DNA from: Limnomonas spitsbergensis
Lineage: Eukaryota > Chlorophyta > Chlorophyceae > Chlamydomonadales
DNA: 64,000 nucleotides
Assembly (NCBI GenBank): GCA_037349105.1
Contig: JAYJMM010000114.1
Span: 2,657,501-2,721,500 of the forward strand
Reading direction: 5' to 3'
The notes under the pieces were generated by a model. It was not told the origin of the DNA, searched no databases, and saw nothing but the letters and a program-made list of their open reading frames with translations. The position numbers and the translations under genes are program-made. This document shows positions 33,701-41,742 of this stretch, piece after piece. Every line of letters begins with the position of its first letter. Positions within the stretch are counted from its first letter, which is position 1.

Positions 33701-36700
33701 GCCCAACCAAGGCATGCCCTTGGCAGATGGAACAGCTTGTCTGTGAAAAGAGACAGGTGCGCGCTCGTTTGAATCCGTAGCCCAGCCCAATTAAGGCACA
33801 CTTTTAGGCGGGAGGATCAGCTTGCCTCAGAAAGTATACCTGAGCACGTGATTGAATCTGCTCCCCAGCCCAACCAAGGCATGCCTTTGGCAGATGGAAC
33901 GGCTTGCATTGGAAAACATGTCGGTGCATTGACGCAGTAACCGCGATGTGTGTGCTTTTGAATCTACACCCGGGGCCAACCAGGCTAGGCTGGTGACCCA
34001 CGTGGCCTGGTGCTGTCTCCTTCCTCCAGGATAGGTCCTCCTCCTGGCCCATTCTTCTTGTTATCATGGTGACGGCGTGGACGAGGCCTCGGCCCATGCC
34101 GCGTTGTTTCCTTAAGCCTCACGCCCCTGCGGGACGTAGTTTTCTTTCTTTCCTCTTGGCCCCAGACTAGACTAGGCTGCTGACCCACGCGGCCTAGTGT
34201 TCCATCTTGCCCAGGGTGGCGCACCCGGTGCTACGGCTGTACCAATGGCTTCCTTGATCAACACCTGAGGAAGTGTTATGATTTCTCTTTTGAACCAGGA
34301 CTGCCCTCATAACCCTGAACACTTAAACCTCAACTCTCTTGATCCAAACCAGGTCTTCCCTCACAAACCAAAACCCCCAAAACCAGACTCTCTTGACGTC
34401 GAACCTGGTCTTCCCTTATAACCCTGAACCCTAAAACCTCAACCCTCTTGATCCAAACCAGGTCTTCCCTCACAACCCTAAACCCTAAAACCCATAACCC
34501 TCTTGACCTCAAACCTGGTCCTCCCTATTACCCTGATCCCTAAAACCTGAACCCTCATTACCCCCAACCCGGTGTTCTCTCAAACCCTCAAAACCCTCAA
34601 AACCCTGAACCCTGGAACCCTGTTGATCCAAACCAGGCTGACGAGACCGCCCGCATGGAGGAGTGGCGTACCGCGGAGAGTCAGCGCCTCCAGCGGGAGC
34701 GGCGCGTGCTGGAGAAGCAGAGCCGTGCCTTGCTCAGGCTACCCAACAAGAAGGAGCGCAGGTATGGTAACAACACGTACCCTTTGAGCCCTGGCAGCAC
34801 AGCCTGAAACTCTTGATAACTCGGTAACAGAAACGCAGAGCGTCCGATGATGTTGTGATATCACAGCTGTGGGTCTCCTTTTTGACCTCCAACAAAAGCC
34901 GTTGTGGAGCCCGTCCATGTTCAGCTAGATCAGCAAAATCAGCTAGATCAGCTAGACCGGCTAGTCGTGATTGATCCGACATGCAGGTGTGACAATGCCT
35001 CTCGTGTCATGCCCTGCATTCCTCTGATCTGATTTGATCTGATCTGGCCCGACCCCCCCCCGGCAGCCTTGTCGAAGCAGCTGAGGCGGCGTTAGAGGCG
35101 GAGCGCAAGGAGGGGCGAGCCAAGGAGGCGAGGTTCAAGCTGACCGTGGAGAGGTTGAGGCGGCAGATCGTGGAGTTACAGGTGCGGCCATGGAGCCTGC
35201 AACAGGATGGCAGTCAGGGGAGGAAGAGTTCTTGAATTAATGAGCTAGGTCTTGAATCAAGTAGGGCGCAAGCGCTGGTGTCATAGAACACCGGTGTGCA
35301 AGAACACCGGCATGAGCAAAAAGTAGGGTGCCCCTGGGTCTAGGACTCGCGGTGCTGGTACATTTTGTTTGTCCAAATGCCCCAGAATGTACCGGTGCTG
35401 TATCAGTGTCGCGAATAACGTGAGACGCGTACATAGTGCTGGAGCAGGATGTCACCCTGTGGACCTGATGCGTCCCTCGTTTGAAGGGCTGTCGGTGTAT
35501 ATATGTTGCTCGAGCAGCAACAAGCTTTGACGACCCCTTTCTAGTGAGACAAAACTTGACCCCTTTTGAAACATCTTGTGTGCGATAAGGACAAGAACTA
35601 TGAACCATAAACCCTGCACCCTAAACTAGGACAAAAACCATGAGGTGCGAGAGGAGGTCCGCTGGTACGAGGCTCAGCTCCTGGCCGTCGGCTGGGACGG
35701 CTCTGCCCCCGCCGCCCACGCGCCCGCCTCATCAGCTGCGACCCGAGCTGCGGGGCCGTCCCGCCCTCCCGGCAGCAAAGCGGGCGCCGCCGCCGCCGCG
35801 ACACCGTCAACTTCGGCTGCAGGGGCAAAGGCAGCTGTGGGAGCGCCTCCACTGTCCTCAGCTGCCAAGCAGCCTGCCGCGGCCTCCGGGCGCTTTACAA
35901 GCACCACCGCTGCCCCTCCACCCTCCTCCGCCCCAGCCATAGACCCTGGACGCTTCCTGGGCCGGCTACATTCCAGCCCACCGATCCCTGCCGCGCCGCC
36001 TGCTGCCACCTTGGCGCCCGTTTCTGGAGCAGGCCCTCCTGCCGGCTGGGGAGCGGGCGCTCGTACGGGAGCGGGATCAGCAGGGGCGTTTGCCATCGGC
36101 GCACAAGATCCCTATGGCAGGGACGAACCGACGCGGTCCGGGGACAGGAGCCAGGCTGCCTCATCAGCGGCACGACGTCAACAGGAGCAGCGTGGTCGTG
36201 TGGCAGATCAGGTGCGTTTGCTGTTTTCCACCTTTTGCGCAACTACTTAACTGCCTTTTTCGAAACAGCGTACCGGTACCTCCCCAACGGCCTTTATCGA
36301 AAGGGCCTGGCAGCATGAGATGGTGTGTCTCTAGATGCCAGCGAGGGTCTCTGGATTCCATGGCATGAGAAAGCCTTCCTTGGATGGCCCGCGCGGATGG
36401 AGGCCTTTCTTATACCATGGAATCCAGAGACTCTCTCTGGCGCCTAGGTCGGGTCAAAGCCTTAGCGAGCAACACCACGTGCATGCTGTCATGCTGCATG
36501 TTGTACGATAGTACAGCAGCACCACTTGCTCGCAGCTATAACTTATTGACGGGCTGATTATGACGCACATGCTTGCTTGCTGGTGTACGCGTCATGCGGT
36601 ATGTGGGAAACGTGAAAGGAAACCTGCTGGCCCTGAAGTCCTCTAAACCATCCAGCCGCCAGTCCTCTCAACCATGGTAGCACGATCCGGCTGAAGCTGC

Positions 36701-39700
36701 AGCATATCGTGCCGTATTGTGCCGTATCGTGCTACGTTGTAAGTGCAATCCTGTGGCGTATTGCGCAGTATCGTGCCGTATTGTGCTACCATGCACTCAA
36801 CCCTCCAGGCGTCAGGCCTCTAAACCATCTAGCCATGACCCATGGCACCGATAACGTCTCTCCAGGCATATCGAACCCTGTAAGCTGGCCCATGCATGCC
36901 TCCAGGCCGCGTACGCTCAAGAAGATGACGAGGAGGTGATGGAGGAGCAGGGGGGGTGTGACGGGCAGCCAGCTTCCTCATCGGGGCAGCATCACCCCCA
37001 ACATCACGACCGACAGCAGAGGCGCAGCAGCGGCGGCGGTGGCCTTGGCTCCGAAACCTCCTGGGCGGCCATGCTGGGCCTGGATGATGGCGAGGATGAG
37101 CTGGATGAAGATGATGAAGGTTATCATCCCGCCTTTGCCTCGCAGCATGACGCAGACGCAACTGGGTGGCAGCACGAGCAGCAGCAGCAGCAGCAGCAGG
37201 GGCGAGGCGCAGCGGCTGCCGGAAAAGATTGCCACCACGCCTTTGCATCGCAGCCGCAGGAGCGCGACGGGGCAACTGCTGCGGGGCGGCAGCACGGGCG
37301 GAGTGTAGCATCTGATGAAGGTTACCATCCCGCGCAGATCAGCATGGAGGCTGCGGGGCGGCAGGCCGGGCAGCAACCGCATGGGCGGGGCGCAGTGGCT
37401 GCCGCAGAAGTTAATCATCCCGCCTTCGCCTCGCGACGGCCGGAGCACGACGGTGTAGCTGCCGGGTGGCAGCCTGTAGATCCCGGGCAGCAACAGCACG
37501 GGCAGAGTACGGCGGCTCACGAACAAGCGGCGCCTCTGAGATGCAGCGGCGGCTGGCAGCATACGCAGCGTGTGCAGGCACAGGGGTCGCTGCAACAGCA
37601 GCAACAGCCTGGACGTGCCAGCCTGACGGACAGCAGGGAGGCAGGCCCGATTTCGAGCTCGGATCGGCGGGCTGAAAGTGCTTCAGTGTCAGGGTTTCCC
37701 GGGGGGGAAAGTTCAGGGAAGCAACAACTGCAACACCGGGATCCCGGGCGGCCGCAACAGCCGCACGGACAGCAGCAACAGCCACCTGTCTCTGGACAGC
37801 AACAGAAGCAGCTGCAACCGCCGCAGACGGTTGTGCGCCTGGGCAGTACTGGCGGCAGGTTGTTGCAATTCGATGGGGAAGGGCACCCCGGCGGACAGCA
37901 GTCCGCCGCTTGGCCCGCTGAGCGGAGACATGGCAGCGCGGAGCGCGGCGAACAGCGTCCACCGCAACAAGGGCACTACACTGGGCAGCAGACGGAGCAG
38001 CAGCAGCAGCCCCACGATCGGCAGCATACGCCGCTGCTGTTTGCCTCGAGCTGGGCGCCGAGCCCCTGCGGTAGCGGCTCCGAAACCTCTCGCGGCCATG
38101 CGGCGGTCACCCCTGAGGCGCCTCTGAGCTCCGTGAAAGCACTGGCGCACCACATGCAGCAGCAGCAACAGAATGTTGCGAACCATGGAGAACCCTGGCA
38201 GCAGCAACAGCAGCAGCCTAACCGGAGCATTGAATCCTGGCAGCAGCAGCAGCAAGGCAGGCCTGGCCTCCCTCATGGCGAAGAAAACTCTCCGACTGAT
38301 CAGCACAACCACACGCACCCCCATGACCACCATCGGCGGCAGGATCAAGCACAAGCCCAGACTGCAGCAGGACAAACCAGCTGTAGCTCTCGTGACGGTC
38401 CACTGCGGGCGGACGATGAGCGGCAACAGCGGCAGGCCCAGCAACAGCAGGGCCTGTCGCAGAACCAGGCGCAACACCAGCAGGGCCTGCCACAGCACAT
38501 GCCCGGCGTGCGGCTGGACCGGACGTCTCAAGACAGCCAGCAAGAGCACCGACAGCAACAGCCGCAGGTCAGGTCCCAGGTCTTGGCGGACAAGAATTCG
38601 TCGGGTCGCGGTGTTCTCGATCCAGGTCTGCCAGCGGAGCCACCGCACGAGCAGCACCAGCCGCAGCAACATGGCAATGTCATCTCCAGGGAGATACGGC
38701 ACGCGGACGGCAAGCTCGAGCGCTTCTATACGAGGTGGGCAAGGGGGATAATGGTGTCAGACCCGCTCGAACCCTCAACGATTTTGAGATTGAAAGGTTG
38801 AGGTAAGACAAGCTACCGGTTGACAACAGAGTGCAGCGAGCTTATCTGATCACGTTCCTCCTATTTCAGTTTTTCAATTCTTTTACAATCCACCCGGCGC
38901 AAGATGGCGACTGGAAATGTTTGCTTATGCTCAACCCCGAAGGAGCCATACAGCCCTCGTGAAGTGCGCACCAATGCACCTTTGAGTACAACTGGGCTGA
39001 TTGGAACAAAACCTTGACCTGCCTGTGGCCGGTCAAGGGCTTGCTGCACTAGGCCCCGTCAGCCCTAGGCCGTGATGCAGCTGAATTGAAGCTCACCTGT
39101 GCCAACATAAACATTGGACTTCTACCCTTTGCCTGTTCCGCAGTGGTCACAAACTATTGGGCCTTGGACCCTGAATCTGCTTTGTAGCGGTCGCAGGTGT
39201 GTCAACGGGCCCACCGACACTTGCAAGATCTCCCCCCCCAACTTAACCCTAAACCTTTAACGTCAAACCTGCTCTGCAGTGGTCGCAAGTGTGTGGACTT
39301 CCCCAACGGTACATGCAAGATCTCGCACCCAGACGGCCGCCTCTCCATCCGCTTCAGCAACGGAGACGTGAAGATGCAGAAGGCTGGTGGCAGGGTGGAC
39401 TACTTTTATGCCGAGGTGGGCACAGGGTTTGGGTTACAGTCATACCATCAACTCGAAAACCTACGTTTGCGTCGAGGCCGGCACAGGGTTTAGGATTCAT
39501 TCATACCATCAACCCGAAACCCTATTTATAAGCAGAGGTGGGCACAGGGCGTAGGATTCAGTCATCCATCAACCTAAAACCCTACATTTTAAGCCGAGGT
39601 GGGCACAGAGTTAGAAAGGAAACAGCAGTCTGCAGGGAACAGTGCGGCAGAGGCCAGTATGGCGAAGCCGGGGTGGTTGCAGATCTAGTTCCGGTGTCGC

Positions 39701-40333
39701 ATTCGCCGCAAAGGCGCAGAGTGACAAAAGCCTTTTGGGGCTGGGCAGATGAAACCAATGGAAATCGAAATCCAGGAGGAGGAGCTACAAAATGGAAATA
39801 TATCAATCCTGGCGTCATACAGGTTTGCAGGTGACACTTGTAAGCATAATCTGAACCCCTAAATTCGAAAACCTCTGCCAGGTTGGCACATGACACACCA
39901 TGCACATCCGCTCCCATTGCCTTCTCGGCGTCTGAACGACTCAAACAAGAAACTGAGACCCTTAACCACCAACCTCTGTGATGCCAGGTTGGCACACGGC
40001 ACACCATGCACAGCCGCTCCCTTTGCCCTCTCGGCGTCCAAAGACTCAATATCAAAATCTGTAACCCTAAAGCACCCGCCCTCTGAAACCCTCAACCCCC
40101 AACCCCTGTGATGCCAGGTTGGCACATGGCACACCACGCATGGCTGCGGCATCGAGGTGTTCCACTTCCCGGCCGGACAGACCGAGGCACATCACCCCAG
40201 CGGTCTGAAAGAGATCCTGTTCGCCGACGGCCACATGCGGCATGTGCTCCCCGACGGCACCGAGCTGGAGGTGCCCGCGCACCAGCTGTCCTCGGCCGTG
40301 AGGCAAGCGGTGCCCAGCATGGAGGACGAATAG
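21756..40333 (+). CDS. SAS4: Centriole assembly protein SAS-4 / CPAP (CENPJ)
   Basis: SAS-4 links tubulin to the growing centriole or basal body. Exons: 21756-22196 (donor uncertain, 22215 possible), 22836-22952, 23562-23858, 24761-24838, 25750-25905, 30832-30954, 31585-31721, 32485-32563 (or from 32443), 33372-33461, 34637-34761, 35067-35181, 35645-36211, 36906-38734, 39280-39415 and 40118-40333 (TAG); about 1501 aa. Residues 27-38 (VFLKRGEGVEKR) match the tubulin-binding FLKRGEG motif. Residues about 460-610 are coiled coil (LEKAANRLEQERLASEKRQ, RERRVLEKQSRALLRLPNKK, LTVERLRRQIVELQ). Exon 13 is Gln-rich with four loose repeats around YHPAFASQ. The C-terminal TCP10/G-box domain has DGKLERFYT, FPNGTCKISHPDGR, FSNGDVKMQ, EVFHFPAGQTEAHHPSG and LPDGTELEV. 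Phases agree at every junction except exon 1-2, where a further exon may be missing. Most introns hold boundary-derived repeats. Confidence 0.93.
23400..23545 (+). repeat. Two-copy tandem duplication upstream of SAS-4 exon 3
   Basis: CTGCAAACAGCCGCTCCC, TTTGCCGC and AAAGCTGCCTCCTG occur twice, about 78 bp apart, just before the acceptor at 23561. Confidence 0.8.
24330..24760 (+). repeat. Decayed acceptor-edge copies upstream of SAS-4 exon 4
   Basis: The exon start at 24761 (GCATGGGCGCCAGCGGAGG, then ATGAGTTCGTCATGCCCATG) is echoed at about 24347 (GCCTGGGCAGCAGTAGAGG), 24480 (GCCTGGGCGGCTGTGAGAC, then GAATTCATCAGGCCCCCAG) and 24632 (GCTTGGGCGGCTGTGGGAA, then TTCATCAGGCCCCCAG). Spacing is about 130-150 bp. 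Confidence 0.65.
24941..24998 (+). repeat. Copy of SAS-4 exon 4 end plus donor
   Basis: Sequence from TGCCCATGCAGTCCAGG to CCTCTGCA|GTGAGTGCA repeats the true exon end at 24838/24839, 149 bp downstream, with only two or three differences. The donor consensus is intact at 24988. Confidence 0.9.
25888..26731 (+). repeat. 51-bp array seeded on the SAS-4 exon 5 donor, about 16 copies
   Basis: The true exon end is GGTGGCCGGCAACATCAG|GT at 25905/25906. The same words, followed by GTGTGGC, recur every 51 or 52 bp (25956, 26008, 26060, 26111 and on to 26723). Each unit continues with CCGCAAGGTAGGGTTTAGG, then TGGAGTGA. Reading on in the exon frame meets TAG and TGA in each unit, so use of a downstream copy would truncate the protein. 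The stop-free frames on both strands arise because 51 is a multiple of three. Confidence 0.95.
27104..30171 (+). repeat. 36-bp minisatellite, about 85 copies, in a SAS-4 intron
   Basis: The unit on the sense strand is GCATTTCAGGGGGATGCGTA followed by GGAGGCAGGTGTGGCA, with a few variants (TGTAGGGGG, AGATAGGTAGG, GCCTCGTGTGG). Each unit holds an acceptor-like CATTTCAG and a donor-like GGCAG|GTGTGG 19 nt apart. The donor part resembles the end of the next exon (GAGGAGCAG|GTGTGTGG at 30954) and the exon 5 donor (CATCAG|GTGTGG). Variant units (AGATAGG; GCCTCGTG) recur as blocks, pointing to higher-order duplication. The long open frames on both strands are by-products. Confidence 0.95.
30412..30831 (+). 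repeat. Acceptor-edge array before SAS-4 exon 6, about 52-57 bp unit
   Basis: CTGGCTGCTTTGCAG followed by a GGGCGT-like word and ACCCT recurs about seven times before the true acceptor CTGGCTGCTCCGCAG|GGGGCG at 30831/30832. Each unit includes AG and the first few exon bases. Confidence 0.85.
32030..32110 (+). repeat. Copy of the SAS-4 exon 7 end and donor
   Basis: GCAGCCG|GTGAGTGCTTGG at 32051-32069 and the following 40 nt (GCCTTATTGCGGTCA) copy the true boundary GCAGCCG|GTGAGAGCTGGG at 31721/31722, 337 bp upstream. The copy has the better donor consensus (GTGAGT versus GTGAGA). Confidence 0.85.
32275..32390 (+). repeat. Short tandem array, about 28-30 bp unit
   Basis: Four loose copies of AGCAATAGCAATACACCCGG followed by CCTCGTGACA, in the intron before SAS-4 exon 8. 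Confidence 0.8.
32819..33310 (+). repeat. Tandem array of 10-bp half units (GTAACCCACT / GTAAACCCTT)
   Basis: About 49 ten-base blocks, mostly alternating GTAACCCACT and GTAAACCCTT or GTAACCCCTT, with GTAACCTATT variants, in the intron before SAS-4 exon 9. The final part is the most regular (20-bp period). It is flanked by two copies of TGAACCGCCTTTGYTGCTYG and GTGGATTGA (32791 and 33309), so the array sits between short direct repeats. Confidence 0.95.
33435..33930 (+). repeat. Donor-edge array after SAS-4 exon 9, about 80-88 bp unit, 7 copies
   Basis: The true exon end GAACGGCTCGCTTCTGAAAA, GAGACAG|GTGCGCGCTCG (boundary 33461/33462) recurs in altered form at about 33518, 33561, 33649, 33730, 33813 and 33898. 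The copy at 33730 keeps 26 identical nucleotides across the donor (boundary 33756/33757). Reading through from the true donor meets an in-frame TAG, so use of the copy would truncate the protein. Confidence 0.9.
34066..34152 (+). repeat. SINE-like family B, copy 4
   Basis: GGTGACGGCGTGGACGAGGC, CTCGGCCCATGCCGCG, TTGTTTCCTTAAGCCTCACG, a CCCCTGCGGG loop and a (TTTC)n tail, inserted in the intron before SAS-4 exon 10 in the sense orientation. Confidence 0.6.
34265..34636 (+). repeat. Acceptor-edge array before SAS-4 exon 10, about 58-bp unit
   Basis: CTTGATCCAAACCAGGTCTT and variants recur about every 57-60 bp with AACCCTAAAACC fillers. The true acceptor is TTGATCCAAACCAG|GCTGACG at 34636/34637. 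Confidence 0.75.
39115..39279 (+). repeat. Acceptor-edge copies before SAS-4 exon 14
   Basis: The true start is CTCTGCAG|TGGTCGCAAG at 39279/39280. Earlier copies are CCGCAG|TGGTCACAA (39143/39144) and TTTGTAG|CGGTCGCAG (39187/39188). The latter goes on through CGGGCCCACCGACACTTGC to CAAGATCTC, a decayed copy of about 45 nt of exon. Confidence 0.75.
39416..39610 (+). repeat. Donor-edge array after SAS-4 exon 14, exact 61-bp period
   Basis: Exon end and donor GCCGAG|GTGGGCACAGGG (39415/39416) recur at 39476, 39537 and 39598, each 61 bp apart, with TTTAGGATTCATTCATACCA between. The second copy has GC instead of GT; the third and fourth keep GT. Confidence 0.92.
39870..40117 (+). repeat. Acceptor-edge copies before the last SAS-4 exon
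   Basis: TGCCAG|GTTGGCACATGG is the true junction (40117/40118). Copies CTGCCAG|GTTGGCACATGA (39881/39882) and TGCCAG|GTTGGCACACGG (39987/39988) each continue with CACACCATGCACA and a CTCCC-TTGCC word. This intron therefore has duplications at both of its ends. Confidence 0.92.
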
Positions 40334-40383
40334 ACGCGCGCTCTGAATCTCTGATGTTGCTGTATTCTGTTTTCCAGTATATA

Positions 40384-40388
40384 TGTAA
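40384..40388 (+). promoter_or_regulatory. Probable SAS-4 polyadenylation signal TGTAA
   Basis: TGTAA lies 51 nt after the SAS-4 stop codon. TGTAA is the usual poly(A) signal of chlorophyte algae and sits at a plausible distance for a short 3' UTR. Confidence 0.55.
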
Positions 40389-41742
40389 CTAAATAACTAT
40401 ATAAGCCACTCGTTAGCTTTGACTGCCAAGACTGTCCACCCATTATCTAAAATGGAAATGTAGCATCCCCACAGGGGACACCAGCACACGCAAGTATAAA
40501 TTGTCCCCCCACACCCCTCCGATGCTGGAAACATAACTCACTGTTCATTGCGTTTGCCAAGCTGAAGCAAGCATACTGATCAAGAATATCCTTCCTTGTG
40601 ATTGGCTATAATGCTGGTATGATACCGGAATATTACACGTATTTTTCATCTGCCATTGTCCCTTCATGAGAATGCCTGATTATTCTAGTGCTTTGCACGG
40701 ACAGTCCATTACTCTGTTAGTTGGGTGCCCCACGTGACGTCCCGTCAAGTTTTTACAGACCAGCGGAGCATCACATTTGAAGCATGGGATAATGGCCCCG
40801 GAACCTTAAGTCAGAGATACTACAGGAACCTAAGGGACTGTACGGCGTCTCCAGTGCGGTTTGGAGCTTGCAAAGTGAGGGGGGCTTACGGATGACATGT
40901 AATCTCTGCTGGCACTTCACACCAGCCAACAACACTCATGGATCGCACTAAAAGGCCCAGGGGAAATAGCAACTTCCATTGTGTATATAACTATGCAAGT
41001 ATCTGGGAATGTTTCGATAATGGTGCCCCTTAAGCTATCTTGCACGGGTTCCGTGGATCCACAAGCCGACTAGTGTGTGCACATGTCTGACATTATACCA
41101 ACAGGCCCTCCCATAAAAGGCTCGGCCTAGTGGGCGCCCAGCTGTCCCGATGGAAGGAAATAATGGAAGGTAGGAGAAGAATACAAAGGAGAAAGAAATA
41201 CCCCCCTGGAAAGAAAAGGCAGCACGAAGTACACAAGTAGCAAAAGTGTAATGCCATTGATAAGTAGCAAAGAGATCCCAGCAGGGCCGCATCATGCACA
41301 CAAACTGAATATTCTTGGTTGTCTGCAACAATCAACGCCAACAAACTTAGCCTGTCCTGCAGGTTCATCATGAAAGCATCCCACAGCTGAACCAAAACAA
41401 CTTGGGGCCGCTATGTAAGGAGTGTGCAATAGCATGGGCATAGATGAATACCTCACTGAGCGGAAGCTGTATCCCTATGGCCACCAGCCTAAATCCTGGC
41501 CTTGAGCAACACCTATCCACACGCCTGCAACAGTTGGTCAGGTGTTGCTTCAGACAAGGCTTTTCACGTCTGCAACAGGTGTTGCTCTAAGTGAGGCTGC
41601 ATGCCTGTCACATGCTGTACATACACAATGTGGCACCCCTCTCTAACTGCGTTGCAACAAGTTTACGACCCAGGCCAGCAGGGCTCTCACGCATGCAAAT
41701 GAAGCAAAACAATTGAATGCACTCATAGTGCCCCTGCATCGT
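40389..41742. other. Convergent intergenic spacer
   Basis: It lies between the 3' ends of SAS-4 and the membrane-protein gene. No gene is recognised. It holds one family A-like repeat at about 41103-41165 and a duplicated CTGCAACAG..GGTGTTGCTYY word at 41525-41590. Confidence 0.5.
41103..41165 (+). repeat. Dispersed repeat family A, copy 4
   Basis: GGCCCTCCCATAAAAGGCTC, then GGCCTAGTGGGCGCCCAGCT and GGAAGGAAAT, in the same order of blocks as the copy at 1256. Confidence 0.4.

Noticed and set aside
37713..38702. 329-codon minus-strand Leu-rich frame
   Set aside because: Antisense shadow of the Gln-rich SAS-4 exon; CAG runs read as CTG on the other strand.
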